The position numbers and the translations under genes are program-made. Below the pieces are notes generated by a model. It was not told the DNA's origin. It ran no database searches and saw only the letters and a list, made by a program, of their open reading frames with translations. From Bifidobacterium breve (GTDB lineage: Bacteria > Actinomycetota > Thermoleophilia > Solirubrobacterales > Solirubrobacteraceae), in contig CAMDLG010000003.1 of the NCBI GenBank assembly GCA_945901565.1, forward strand, positions 1-45,592: DNA of 45,592 bases. The letters are read 5' to 3'. Below, one piece after another: positions 7,841-17,359 of the stretch. The first letter of the stretch is position 1, and each line of letters opens with the position of its first letter.

Positions 7841-9218
7841 TCAACTCAAAGCTGACGCAGGCTCCGAGCAGAACCAGTCCAGCTACGTCGATGGAGCGAG
7901 GGTGCTCGCGGTTGGAGTAGGCGCGACGGGGCTGCTCACATTCACTTACTTCGCGCTCTCGTCGCACCTGCTGTCGGCCAGCCAGTACGGCGAGCTCAGC
8001 GTCCTCTGGGCGGCTCTCTTCATCGTCATCTCGGTCATCTACAGACCGATCGAGCAGCTCCTTTCACGGACGATTGCCGACCGCCGGGCCCGCGGCGCGC
8101 TCCACGGCCACCCGCTGCGCGGCCCGATCATCATCCAAACAGCCTTCGCACTTGGCTTCCTGGCAGTCACGCTGATCCTTAGACCGCAGATAGAGAACCT
8201 TTTTGGCGGCTCGGTGACTCTCTATTGGATCTTTGTCTGCGCAACGTTGGCTTACGCAGCCAGCTACTTTGCGCGAGGCTACTTCGCCGGGCACCAGTGG
8301 TTTGTGCTCTACGGCGGCCTGATGCTTTTTGAATCCTGCGCGCGAGTCTGCTTCCCACTGGCAGTGCTCGTTGGCATCACCAGCGGCCAAGACGCAATTG
8401 CGCTCGGCATCTTCGCGGCCCCGGTCGCATCGCTGCTGGTAGTGCCGTGGGCGATTGCCAGGCACGCGCGACTTGATAACGGCGCGCCGCCAATTGAAGT
8501 CAGTGCCGTTGCTGGCAGCAGCGTCGGCTTCGCCGCATCGGTCGCTGTAGTTCAGCTAAGCGAGCAGACACTGCTCAATGCTGGCGTGTTGGTGGCCGAT
8601 TCGGTTGCAGGGGCTGCAACGGCCGGGGCCGTTTTCAGCGTCCTTCTGATCACGCGGGCGCCGCTCCAGCTCTTCCAATCGATTCAGACGACGCTGCTGC
8701 CTCATCTAACTGGCCTCGAGGCGACGGAGGGCGGCGAGGAGTTCTCGAAGGCGATCAAAGTGACCGTCCGTGCAATCGCGGGCTTCGCTGCGGTGTCGGC
8801 GCTAGTAATGGTTGTCGCTGGCCCGTTTGTGATGCAAGTGCTGTTCGGCGACGACACCACCTACGGTCGCTGGGGGCTAGCAGCAGTCGCTCTCGGAATG
8901 GGTTTCCACCTCACAGCAGGGACGCTTAATCAGGCAGCGCTAGCGCGCGGTCAAGCGCGGGCCGCGGGCGTCATCTGGGCACTAATGGCGATTGTATTTA
9001 CGGCTTGGATGTTCGTTCCGCTCGTATCTTCTGTGCTGCTCCGCGCCGAGCTTGGCTACCCGGCAACGACGCTGATCCTGAGCCTCCTGCTTTACGCCCT
9101 CTATCGGCAACCGAAGGGCGCCGACGGTGAGCTAGTCCCGGTCCGTAGCAGCGTTGAGGATGTCGTTGAAGGCAGCGACGGGATCCTCGTGACCAAAGAT
9201 CGCGGAGCCGGCAACTAG
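7833..9218 (+). CDS. polysaccharide biosynthesis/flippase family membrane protein (Wzx/MATE-like)
   Basis: 461 aa polytopic; LTFTYFALSSHLLSASQYGELSVLWAALFIVISVIYRPIEQLLSRTIADRRA; overlaps methyltransferase by 8 bp. Confidence 0.82.
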   Translation: MADQLKADAGSEQNQSSYVDGARVLAVGVGATGLLTFTYFALSSHLLSASQYGELSVLWAALFIVISVIYRPIEQLLSRTIADRRARGALHGHPLRGPIIIQTAFALGFLAVTLILRPQIENLFGGSVTLYWIFVCATLAYAASYFARGYFAGHQWFVLYGGLMLFESCARVCFPLAVLVGITSGQDAIALGIFAAPVASLLVVPWAIARHARLDNGAPPIEVSAVAGSSVGFAASVAVVQLSEQTLLNAGVLVADSVAGAATAGAVFSVLLITRAPLQLFQSIQTTLLPHLTGLEATEGGEEFSKAIKVTVRAIAGFAAVSALVMVVAGPFVMQVLFGDDTTYGRWGLAAVALGMGFHLTAGTLNQAALARGQARAAGVIWALMAIVFTAWMFVPLVSSVLLRAELGYPATTLILSLLLYALYRQPKGADGELVPVRSSVEDVVEGSDGILVTKDRGAGN

Positions 9219-9782
9219 CCGATTTGCTCCCGCCGCGACGCATAGCCCCGCAGTAGCTCGGTCCACTCCGCCGTCGACTTCGAGCACAACGTCGGGCCCG
9301 ATGATCGCTCGCAGCCGTGTGATCTTCTCAACCGAACTCGGGATGAACTTTTGCCCGCCCCAGCCTGGGTTAACCGTCATGCAGAGTGCCTGGTCGAGCT
9401 GCACCTCTTCATAGATTGCAAGTGGCGTGGCGGGGTTGACCGCCAGGCCAGCAGCGCAACCGTGATCGCGGATTAAGGCCAAGGTGTAGTCGACCGCGGA
9501 GGTCGCTTCGGCGTGAACGATGATCGTCTTTGCGCCGGCCACGGCGAATGCTTCGACCTGGGTTTTCTCGGGGCTCTCGACCATCAAGTGGACCTCGAGA
9601 TCGACGTCAAGGTCGCGCAGCGCCTCGCAGACCTGAGGACCCATCGACAGCGGCGGAACAAAGTGACCATCCATCACGTCAACGTGGATCGTTTTGGCGC
9701 CGGCTGTTTGTATTAGCTGGACCTGCTGGCGCAGTTCACCAAAGTCGGCTGACAGGATCGATGGGGCGACTTCCACGGTCAT
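9132..9782 (-). CDS. rpe: ribulose-phosphate 3-epimerase
   Basis: MTVEVAPSILSADFGELRQQV, HVDVMDGHFVPPLSMGP, VNPGWGGQKFIPSSVEKI, EVDGGV; ATG at 9782 preferred over ORF-track start 9824. Confidence 0.96.
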   Translation of the reverse strand: MTVEVAPSILSADFGELRQQVQLIQTAGAKTIHVDVMDGHFVPPLSMGPQVCEALRDLDVDLEVHLMVESPEKTQVEAFAVAGAKTIIVHAEATSAVDYTLALIRDHGCAAGLAVNPATPLAIYEEVQLDQALCMTVNPGWGGQKFIPSSVEKITRLRAIIGPDVVLEVDGGVDRATAGLCVAAGANRLVAGSAIFGHEDPVAAFNDILNAATDRD

Positions 9783-9784
9783 CA

Positions 9785-10006
9785 CTAAACCTCCACCAAC
9801 ATTGAAGTACCGCAGTGCGAACACTGCGTAGTCGCAGTACTCGACATGCGGACAATTGTTTGATGCTCACCGCAGCCCGGGCAGACAGAGCGCAGCTCAT
9901 AGCGGTGCAGGCAGTAAACACAGCGATAGCGTCCCGGCACGGTCGTGGCCCTCAGCCACGGCTCGTTACAAGAGGGGCATTCGAGGCCAACCGAGATCTC
10001 CGACAT
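9785..10006 (-). CDS. small zinc-ribbon protein (four CxxC motifs; resembles zinc-ribbons_6/YfgJ-type proteins)
   Basis: MSEISVGLECPSCNEPWLRATTVPGRYRCVYCLHRYELRSVCPGCGEHQTIVRMSSTATTQCSHCGTSMLVEV; ATG 10006 or upstream start 10033. Confidence 0.75.
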   Translation of the reverse strand: MSEISVGLECPSCNEPWLRATTVPGRYRCVYCLHRYELRSVCPGCGEHQTIVRMSSTATTQCSHCGTSMLVEV

Positions 10007-10049
10007 CGCGAGGAGAATAGAACGCCGCGCCACGGAAAAGCGAACGGAG

Positions 10050-10871
10050 TCATTCGTTACGGCCGCGCTGAAAGTCCTGCCAGCTCATCTCACGGGAACC
10101 CGGCGGCACGACGCGGTCGTAGATCAGCTCGCCATCTGACAGCCGTGCGCTTCGGACCCCGAGCATCGTCCCGTCATCGAGCAGAGCCCTAGCGCCAATG
10201 TGCGGTGACAGGGCGCGCACGATTCTCTCGCGCTCATCGGCGCTCATCGCTGGGTCGAGGATCCTGTCCGCCGAGCTGATCTTTTCGGCGTAGCAGGCCA
10301 GTGAATCGTCCTGCTCCTTAAAGACCCTGGGCTGATCTAACAGCTCAGCGAGCAGCTCGCCGCCGATCTGCTCGAGCCGTGATGAAAGCGAGCCGAAGTC
10401 GTCATCGTCATTGATTGGCGTGCTGCGCGTAGCGCAGACCGGACCACTGTCGAGTCCTTCCGTTAGTCGCATTATCGACACTCCGGTCTGCCGATCGCCA
10501 GCGATGATCGCCCGTTCGATTGGAGCTGCTCCGCGCCAACGCGGAAGCAACGACGGGTGGAGGTTCAAGACCTCGTAGTCAGAGAGCAGCGGCTCGTCGA
10601 TCATCGCCCCGTAAGCGCAGACCAGCAGCAGCTCCGGTTGCGCCTCGGCGATCAGGCTTCGACTCGCCTCGTCGTTGATCTCGGTCGGCTGCGCAACGCT
10701 GATCCCGAGCTCGCGGGCCAACTCGGCGACCGGCGGTGCGGTCAGCTTGCGGCCCCTCCCGGCAGGTCGGTCGGGTCTAGTGATCACCAGTTGCGGCGCG
10801 GCCCCCGCATCAACTAGATGCTGTAGGACGTTGGCAGCGAACCGTGCCGTGCCGATATAAACCGTCCGCAT
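10050..10871 (-). CDS. fmt: methionyl-tRNA formyltransferase (short C-terminal domain)
   Basis: 273 aa; VNLHPSLLPRWRGAAPIERAIIAGD (here LNLHPSLLPRWRGAAPIE), TGVSIMRLTEGLDSGPV; next to def and priA. Confidence 0.93.
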   Translation of the reverse strand: MRTVYIGTARFAANVLQHLVDAGAAPQLVITRPDRPAGRGRKLTAPPVAELARELGISVAQPTEINDEASRSLIAEAQPELLLVCAYGAMIDEPLLSDYEVLNLHPSLLPRWRGAAPIERAIIAGDRQTGVSIMRLTEGLDSGPVCATRSTPINDDDDFGSLSSRLEQIGGELLAELLDQPRVFKEQDDSLACYAEKISSADRILDPAMSADERERIVRALSPHIGARALLDDGTMLGVRSARLSDGELIYDRVVPPGSREMSWQDFQRGRNE

Positions 10872-10885
10872 CTCTATTCACTGTC

Positions 10886-11470
10886 CTAGAAGCCTGCGCC
10901 GAGGTCACGTAGCGTCCGCATTGCTTCACGGCGCTGCCCTCGTGACGCACGGTCGATGATCAAGACCCCGTCGAGATGGTCGACCTCATGCTGAATCACG
11001 CGGGCTTCGAGACCGCCCGCTTGGAACGCCACCGCCACTCCAAATTGGTCATGGGCGCTGACGCGAATCTCCGCCGGCCGCGTCACCTCAACGACAACAT
11101 GTGGAAGGCTCAGGCAACCCTCTTCAAAGGTCTCCTGATCGTCCGAAGTCCACTCGATGACGGGGTTGACGAGCGTCTGCACTGGGCCATCGTCGTCGAT
11201 TCTGTAAACCAAAAAGCGGCGCAGAAGTCCGACCTGGTTGGCTGCCAGCCCAACGCCAACGGCCTCTTCCATAAGCAGGCCCATTCGCTCAACCTCGGCG
11301 CGAAGCGGCGCATCAAACTCTTCAACGTCGACGGCCTTCGACTTCAGGACAGGGTCACCAAATTTACGCACGTGGCGGAGCGCCGCCTGACGCCGAGCCA
11401 ACATCTCGGGATCGAGCTCGGGCGGCTCGCGGCGCAGCTCCTCGGCATCTGTTTGGTGTTCAGGGCTCAT
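10886..11470 (-). CDS. def: peptide deformylase
   Basis: 194 aa; GVGLAANQVG, EEGCLSLPHV, QHEVDHLDGVL. Confidence 0.96.
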   Translation of the reverse strand: MSPEHQTDAEELRREPPELDPEMLARRQAALRHVRKFGDPVLKSKAVDVEEFDAPLRAEVERMGLLMEEAVGVGLAANQVGLLRRFLVYRIDDDGPVQTLVNPVIEWTSDDQETFEEGCLSLPHVVVEVTRPAEIRVSAHDQFGVAVAFQAGGLEARVIQHEVDHLDGVLIIDRASRGQRREAMRTLRDLGAGF

Positions 11471-11505
11471 CGATCGAAACTAGATCCTAGACGGCGAAGC
11501 GTCCT

Positions 11506-13542
11506 CTATTGCGGTTCGACGTCGACAGAGATCGACACCGACTTCTGCCCGCGCAGCTTGGCGTTCTTGGCGACCGCCAGATTTACGGCCGCTACGGCCG
11601 CCGCACGATCGTCGGCTTTGATCACGAGCTGCGAACGCTCCCGGCCACGGAGCCGGAAGAGCGGAGCCGGCCCAAGCGAGCCTGGGAGCTGCTGCTGAAG
11701 CGCGCTCGCGCTCTCCTGAGCGGCGCCGCCAACCGCGGACGAGCAGACGATCCGTATCAACGTCGAAAAGGGCGGGTAGCGAAGTGCTTCACGGCGGTCC
11801 AGTTCTCCAGCCAAGAATGCTGGCGCGTCGTGCTGCGCCGCGAGCACTAATGCTGGCGCGTCGGGTGTGAAGGTTTGCACTATGACCCTCCCCCGTGCCT
11901 CGCCTCTCCCACTACGGCCTGCCAGCTGCGTTACTAGCGAGAAGGTCCGCTCCTCAGCGCGGAAATCAGGGAATCGCAGGGTTTGGTCGGCATCTACGAC
12001 GACTCCTAACTCAACGTCAGGAAAGTCATGGCCTTTGGCGACGACCTGAGTGCCAAGCAGGATTCCCACATCGGCCTGCTCGAATTCACTCAGGACGGCG
12101 CCGGCATCGCCGGAGTCGCCGTCGAGACGGAATACACGGCCAGGTAACTCCGTCTCTAAGCGCTCTGTGCCAGTTCCGTGCCGCGCTATTGAGATAGATC
12201 CGCACTGCGGGCAGCGCTCTGGGACGCGTTCACGGTGGCCGCAGTGGTGGCAGGAGATCGTGCCGCTGGCACGGTGCAGGACCAGCGTCACATCGCACGA
12301 AGGGCATTCCCACGCGTGGCCGCAGCTCGAACAGCTCAGGTAGTTCGACCAGCCACGGCGGTTGAGTAGAACAATCGACTTCTTGGAATCAACGAGGGCC
12401 TGGTAGGTCGAAGCATGAAGCGACGCGCTAGAGCCACGCATGTCGACAATCTCAACTTCAGGTAGCGCCATCCGATCGACACGGGTAGGCAGAGTCAACC
12501 TCCGAAGTCGCTGCCAGCTCTCAGCGCGCGGAGTCGCACTCCCGGCTACCAGCACTGCACCGTGATCTTCGGCTCGGCGTGCAGCAACGTGCCGCGCGTC
12601 GTAGCGCGGGTCGGAGTCGTTTTTATAACTGCTGTCGTGTTCCTCGTCGACGACGATCAGGCCGATGTTGCTCAGCGGCGCAAAGACTGCCGAGCGCGCA
12701 CCGATACAAATCTGCGCTTCGCCGCTACGGAGTCTCATCCATTCGTCGTATCGCTCACCGGCAGTGAGCTTTGAGTGGATCACCGCCACGGTCTCGCCGA
12801 AGCGAGCGATGAAGCGCGAGATGATCTGCGGCGTGAGAGCGATCTCGGGCACCAAAATGAGCACGCTGCGATTGCGTTTCAATACCTCAGCGGCGACCCG
12901 CAGATAGACCTCTGTTTTGCCGGATCCAGTCACGCCGTGGAGGAGGATCTGCTCCCCGGGGTCAGCGGCGAGCAGAGCAGCTACCGCTTCTACCTGCTCT
13001 GCGGTTAAGTCCGGGCCTTCGGCCCCAGCCTTCGGACCGACCTCGGCGTGGAGAGGCGCGCGGCGTTGCGCCTGAGCCTCTAGCGTCACAAAGCCGCGAC
13101 CTTCAAGCCGACGCAGCGCCGATAGCTCCGAACCCGCGAGCCGCGGCAACGTCGATAGCAGCGCACGCTGGTTATCGGTCAATCGATCTGACGGCTGCGG
13201 CTGACGCGCGGCGCTCGCAAAGAGTGCCGAACGTTCACGAACGCCCTTAGGCGGCAGCATCAGTGAAAACGCTCGCGCCGGCGTCGAGCAGTACTGATCT
13301 GCAATCCAGGGAGCGAGCGCAACTAGATCTGCGGGGAGCGATGCGGCAAATACCTCGATCGGATCGAGCAGCTCATGCTCTGATGAGTCCTTCAGCGCCG
13401 TTACTACAGCGATCAGCTCACGCTTGCCGAAGCGGACACCGAGCACCGAACCAACTTCTACCCCGTCAGGGCAGTTGTAATCAAATGGCCCTCGCAGCGC
13501 GCGAGCCGTGGTGATCGGCTCGACTTGAGCGACTTTGGGCAC
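11506..13542 (-). CDS. priA: primosomal protein N' (replication restart helicase)
   Basis: 678 aa; LLHGVTGSGKTEVYLR, VVDEEHDSSYKND, zinc-binding CSSCGHAWECPSCDVTLVLHRASGTISCHHCGHRERVPERCPQCGS; GTG start. Confidence 0.96.
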   Translation of the reverse strand: MPKVAQVEPITTARALRGPFDYNCPDGVEVGSVLGVRFGKRELIAVVTALKDSSEHELLDPIEVFAASLPADLVALAPWIADQYCSTPARAFSLMLPPKGVRERSALFASAARQPQPSDRLTDNQRALLSTLPRLAGSELSALRRLEGRGFVTLEAQAQRRAPLHAEVGPKAGAEGPDLTAEQVEAVAALLAADPGEQILLHGVTGSGKTEVYLRVAAEVLKRNRSVLILVPEIALTPQIISRFIARFGETVAVIHSKLTAGERYDEWMRLRSGEAQICIGARSAVFAPLSNIGLIVVDEEHDSSYKNDSDPRYDARHVAARRAEDHGAVLVAGSATPRAESWQRLRRLTLPTRVDRMALPEVEIVDMRGSSASLHASTYQALVDSKKSIVLLNRRGWSNYLSCSSCGHAWECPSCDVTLVLHRASGTISCHHCGHRERVPERCPQCGSISIARHGTGTERLETELPGRVFRLDGDSGDAGAVLSEFEQADVGILLGTQVVAKGHDFPDVELGVVVDADQTLRFPDFRAEERTFSLVTQLAGRSGRGEARGRVIVQTFTPDAPALVLAAQHDAPAFLAGELDRREALRYPPFSTLIRIVCSSAVGGAAQESASALQQQLPGSLGPAPLFRLRGRERSQLVIKADDRAAAVAAVNLAVAKNAKLRGQKSVSISVDVEPQ

Positions 13543-13615
13543 AGCGGCGACGATAGAGCGAGCGCGGGATGGTGCAACGACGCCCCCGTCGCCCTCGGCC
13601 GCTAGGTTTCCGTCT

Positions 13616-14110
13616 ATGGAGATGCACAGCGGCGAAGAGGTGATCTACAGCGGCCATCCGAGTTGGCGGTCGATCAAAGCCTTCTACCTGACCGGCTTCG
13701 CGATCGCCCTCGCGGTCGGATTCATCTGCTGGCTCATCTTTAGCCCTCTCGAGGCAATTGCTGTATTCGCGGTGATCCTCGCCGTCACCGTCGCGGCCGG
13801 GCTAGTCAAGCGCATCTTCACGGTCTATACGATCACCAGCGATCGCCTCTCAATTCAGCGCGGTGGCCTTTCAAAGCGGGTCGAGCAGACGCGGATCGAC
13901 CGCGTTCAAAACGTCTCGACGACCCAGTCAGCCTTTGATCGCCTCTTCAAGGTAGGGACCGTCGACTTCGACACGGCCGGCAGCGACGGCGCGAGCCTGC
14001 GGTTCGAAGGCGTTGACGATCCACCTGCGGTCGCGGCAGCGATAGACAGAGCGCAGAGGCTTCACAGCGAGCGTGCGCAGGGCTCAGCTGGCGTCAGCGA
14101 CGGGCTCTAG
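13616..14110 (+). CDS. PH-domain (bPH2/YdbS-like) membrane protein
   Basis: MEMHSGEEVIYSGHPSWRSIKAFYLTGFAIALAVGFICWLIF...YTITSDRLSIQRGGLSKRVEQTRIDRVQNVSTTQSAFDRLFKVGTVDFDTAGSDGASL; ORF-track start 13535 probably too early. Confidence 0.85.
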   Translation: MEMHSGEEVIYSGHPSWRSIKAFYLTGFAIALAVGFICWLIFSPLEAIAVFAVILAVTVAAGLVKRIFTVYTITSDRLSIQRGGLSKRVEQTRIDRVQNVSTTQSAFDRLFKVGTVDFDTAGSDGASLRFEGVDDPPAVAAAIDRAQRLHSERAQGSAGVSDGL

Positions 14111-15328
14111 TCAGGACTTCGCTGCGGCCCGAAGCGCCTCAGCGCGATCGGTCCGCTCCCAACTGAAAGTCTCACCGTCGCGACCAAAGTGCCCGTAGGC
14201 AGCGGTCGCTGAATAGATCGGGCTATGCAGGCTCAGATACTCGCGGAAGGCCGCCGGGCGAAGGTCAAAGTTCTCAGCGACGAGCTTGTTGAGTGCCGAC
14301 GGCTCGATCGTCTCGGTACCGAAGGTTTCAACCATCACCGAGACTGGGTGGGCTACGCCTATCGCGTAAGCGACCTGCACTTCGGCGCGCTCAGCGAGCC
14401 CTGCAGCGACGATGTTCTTGGCGACATAGCGGGCTGCGTAAGCGGCTGAACGGTCAACCTTCGACGGGTCTTTGCCCGAGAATGCACCACCGCCGTGGCG
14501 GGCCATTCCGCCGTAGGTGTCGACGATAATCTTGCGACCCGTCAGGCCACAATCGCCCACCGGCCCACCGATCACAAAGTTGCCGGTCGGGTTAACAAGA
14601 AGGTCTTCGCGCAGCTGCTTGGCGTCGTACATGCCCTCCGGTAGCACCGGAACCACGACGTTGTTCCAAAGATCTTCAGCGATCCGGCCATCGGGCGTGT
14701 CGGCGTCTTCGTCGTGCTGGGTCGAGATCAGCACCTTCTCGATCGCGACTGGACGATTCTCAACGTAACGAACGGACACCTGCGTCTTACCGTCCGGACG
14801 CAGATAGTCGAGGGTTCCATCCTTGCGGACTTCGGTAAGACGTTCAGCGAGCCGGTGAGCAAGGTGCACCGGAAGCGGCATCAGGCTTTCGGTCTCGTTG
14901 GTCGCATATCCGAACATCATTCCCTGGTCTCCAGCTCCGGCCTTGTCGAGCGGATCATCGTCACCTTCTCGCGCTTCGAGGGCCTCATCGACACCTTGCG
15001 CGATGTCGGCCGACTGCTGCCCGAGGTGGTTGAGCACTACAACGAGATCGGCGTCGAAACCCTCGTCAAAGCCGACATATCCGATCTGACGGATCTTCTC
15101 GCGCACGATCTTGTCGACATCAATCTTTGAAACGTCAAACGAGGTTTCACCGGCAACGACGACGAGATTGTTATTGACGAGCGTCTCGCAGGCCACCTTC
15201 GCAAACGAATCCTGCTCGAGAATTGCGTCGAGGATTGCGTCAGAGATCTGGTCAGCGACCTTGTCGGGGTGGCCTTCTGTGACCGATTCGGAGGTGAACA
15301 GGTAGTTAGTGTCTTGGCTCATAGACAT
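14111..15328 (-). CDS. metK: S-adenosylmethionine synthetase
   Basis: 405 aa; [52 protein letters not shown]. Confidence 0.98.
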   Translation of the reverse strand: MSMSQDTNYLFTSESVTEGHPDKVADQISDAILDAILEQDSFAKVACETLVNNNLVVVAGETSFDVSKIDVDKIVREKIRQIGYVGFDEGFDADLVVVLNHLGQQSADIAQGVDEALEAREGDDDPLDKAGAGDQGMMFGYATNETESLMPLPVHLAHRLAERLTEVRKDGTLDYLRPDGKTQVSVRYVENRPVAIEKVLISTQHDEDADTPDGRIAEDLWNNVVVPVLPEGMYDAKQLREDLLVNPTGNFVIGGPVGDCGLTGRKIIVDTYGGMARHGGGAFSGKDPSKVDRSAAYAARYVAKNIVAAGLAERAEVQVAYAIGVAHPVSVMVETFGTETIEPSALNKLVAENFDLRPAAFREYLSLHSPIYSATAAYGHFGRDGETFSWERTDRAEALRAAAKS

Positions 15329-15385
15329 CGCAGCGTAGCGACCCGAGCACCGCCCACCGGAAGTGATCCTGCAGGTGCTGCGCTG

Positions 15386-16714
15386 CTAGCGCTCAGAGCG
15401 GCGTTGTTTGCGCTCGTGGATATCGATGATCAGCGGGACGCCATCGAGGCCGTAGCGGGCGCGCATCCGGTTCTCAAGGAAGTAGGCGTAATCTCGCGTG
15501 ACCCGATTACGCCGGTTGACTTGGAGCGAAAACCTTGGCGGTGAATCCTCAATCTGGGCGAGGTAGAGCAGCTTGAGGCGCTTCCCTTGACGCGCCGGCG
15601 GCTGGCGTTCGGCGACAACCTCTGCGAGGAAGCGGTTCAGTTGCGGGGTCGGGATCCGTTCGGCTCGACGATCTCCCAGCGCGACAGCTTCGTCTAACAC
15701 TCGGGTTACATGACGACCGTCCTTTGCGCTGATCGTCATCAGTTTTGGCCTCAGCCGCAGCTTCTTCGAGACCTTTGCGCGCTCGTGGTCTAGCGCGTCC
15801 TCGTCGAGCGGCGTCAGATCCCACTTATTCAGCGCCATCAGAGTCGCGCAGCCTTCCTGCATCGCCAGTTCGGCGATCCGCATGTCCTGAGAGGTGACGC
15901 CGTCTGCCGCGTCGCAGATCACGAGTGCGACGTCAGCGCGCTCAACTGCGCGCTGCGATCGAAGCACCGTGTAGTACTCCAAGCTGTCGGAGAGCTTCGA
16001 CTGTCGTCGCATACCCGCAGTGTCGATCAAAGTCAGTTTGCGATCGCCGACCTCGATTGGCATGTCGATCGCGTCTCGAGTCGTGCCAGCAACATCGCTG
16101 ACGATCGTCCTTTCGGAGCCGACAATCTTGTTCACAAGCGTTGACTTTCCGACGTTTGGACGACCAATGATTGCGAGGCGAATCGGCTGATCCTGCGGCT
16201 GGCCTTCATTTTCGTCCGCTGGCGGCAGCATCGCGACAATCCGATCAAGTAAATCGCCGCTCCCAAGCCCCTGTGCGGCCGAAACCGAGATCGGTTCACC
16301 GAGCCCGAGGCGATGGAACTCGGCTGCTAACGGCACGTCCGAGAGGACGTCTGTCTTGTTTGCGGCTAGCAACACCGGTAACCCAGAGCGGCGAAGAAGA
16401 TCGGCCATCTCCTCGTCGCCGGGGCGCAGGCCACTCTTTACGTCGACGACGAGCACTGCCAGCTGTGCTTCATCCAAGGCGGCCGTTGCTTGATCGCGGA
16501 TCGAACCGGCAATCGGGTCGGGGTCGAGCAGGTCCATCCCCCCGGTGTCAACCAAAGTGAAGCTGCGTCCATTCCATTCGCAGTCGAGCTCCTTGCGGTC
16601 GCGCGTGACGCCGGCGCGTTCATCGACAACGGCCTCGCGCGAGCCGCTGAGACGGTTGACGAGCGAGCTCTTGCCAACATTTGGGTAACCGACAATCGCT
16701 ACGCGCAGGCTCAC
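15386..16714 (-). CDS. der: ribosome-associated GTPase Der (EngA)
   Basis: 442 aa; two G domains [14 protein letters not shown] and [14 protein letters not shown], two NKxD motifs (ANKTDV, LNKWDL). Confidence 0.97.
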   Translation of the reverse strand: MSLRVAIVGYPNVGKSSLVNRLSGSREAVVDERAGVTRDRKELDCEWNGRSFTLVDTGGMDLLDPDPIAGSIRDQATAALDEAQLAVLVVDVKSGLRPGDEEMADLLRRSGLPVLLAANKTDVLSDVPLAAEFHRLGLGEPISVSAAQGLGSGDLLDRIVAMLPPADENEGQPQDQPIRLAIIGRPNVGKSTLVNKIVGSERTIVSDVAGTTRDAIDMPIEVGDRKLTLIDTAGMRRQSKLSDSLEYYTVLRSQRAVERADVALVICDAADGVTSQDMRIAELAMQEGCATLMALNKWDLTPLDEDALDHERAKVSKKLRLRPKLMTISAKDGRHVTRVLDEAVALGDRRAERIPTPQLNRFLAEVVAERQPPARQGKRLKLLYLAQIEDSPPRFSLQVNRRNRVTRDYAYFLENRMRARYGLDGVPLIIDIHERKQRRSER

Positions 16715-17331
16715 TGCGGGCCCCCGCCGTTAATCGCCGCATTGGCAAGCTCGGCGATCTGTGTGATCACTTCGTCTGCGCTAAGAGTTGTCGTATCCAA
16801 TTGGACGGCATCCCCGGCCGCTACCAGCGGCGAGAGCGAACGCTCACCGTCGCGGCGGTCGCGGTCCTGCTGCTCGGCGAGAATCTCACTGAGATCACGG
16901 CCAGTCTGCTCAGCGCGCCGTCGAGCGCGTTCCTGAGGGTCTGCCGTCAAGAAGATCTTCAGCTCGGCGTGCGGGGCAATTACGGTCCCGATGTCGCGTC
17001 CTTCAGCGACCCAGTCACCTTCGGCAAGCAGCGCTGCTTGCCGAGTCGCCATAGCGGCGCGCACCGAAGCTTCTGCCGCTACCTCCGATGCCAGCTCCGT
17101 CACTTCAGGCGTGCGAATCGCATCACTGACGTCCTCCCCATTCAGCGTGATCGCATCGTCCAGCTCGATCTTTAGTGAATCGAGATCGCAGTCAGCGTCG
17201 CGTATCCTTGCCAGTGCCACGCAGCGATACATCGCGCCGGTGTCCAAATAAGTGAAGCTAAGCGTCTGCGCCACGGCGCGCGCAACGGTTGATTTGCCTG
17301 CCCCAGCGGGCCCGTCTATCGCCACAATCAT
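16711..17331 (-). CDS. cmk: cytidylate kinase
   Basis: [36 protein letters not shown]..., [23 protein letters not shown]; start set at ATG 17331. Confidence 0.96.
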   Translation of the reverse strand: MIVAIDGPAGAGKSTVARAVAQTLSFTYLDTGAMYRCVALARIRDADCDLDSLKIELDDAITLNGEDVSDAIRTPEVTELASEVAAEASVRAAMATRQAALLAEGDWVAEGRDIGTVIAPHAELKIFLTADPQERARRRAEQTGRDLSEILAEQQDRDRRDGERSLSPLVAAGDAVQLDTTTLSADEVITQIAELANAAINGGGPQ

Positions 17332-17359
17332 CGGACTGAACGTAGCGGGCTGACGAATC

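Noticed and set aside
15329-15385. Possible SAM riboswitch upstream of metK
   Set aside because: 57-bp gap is too short and lacks SAM-I/SAM-IV-like motifs; metK appears to be read through from der.
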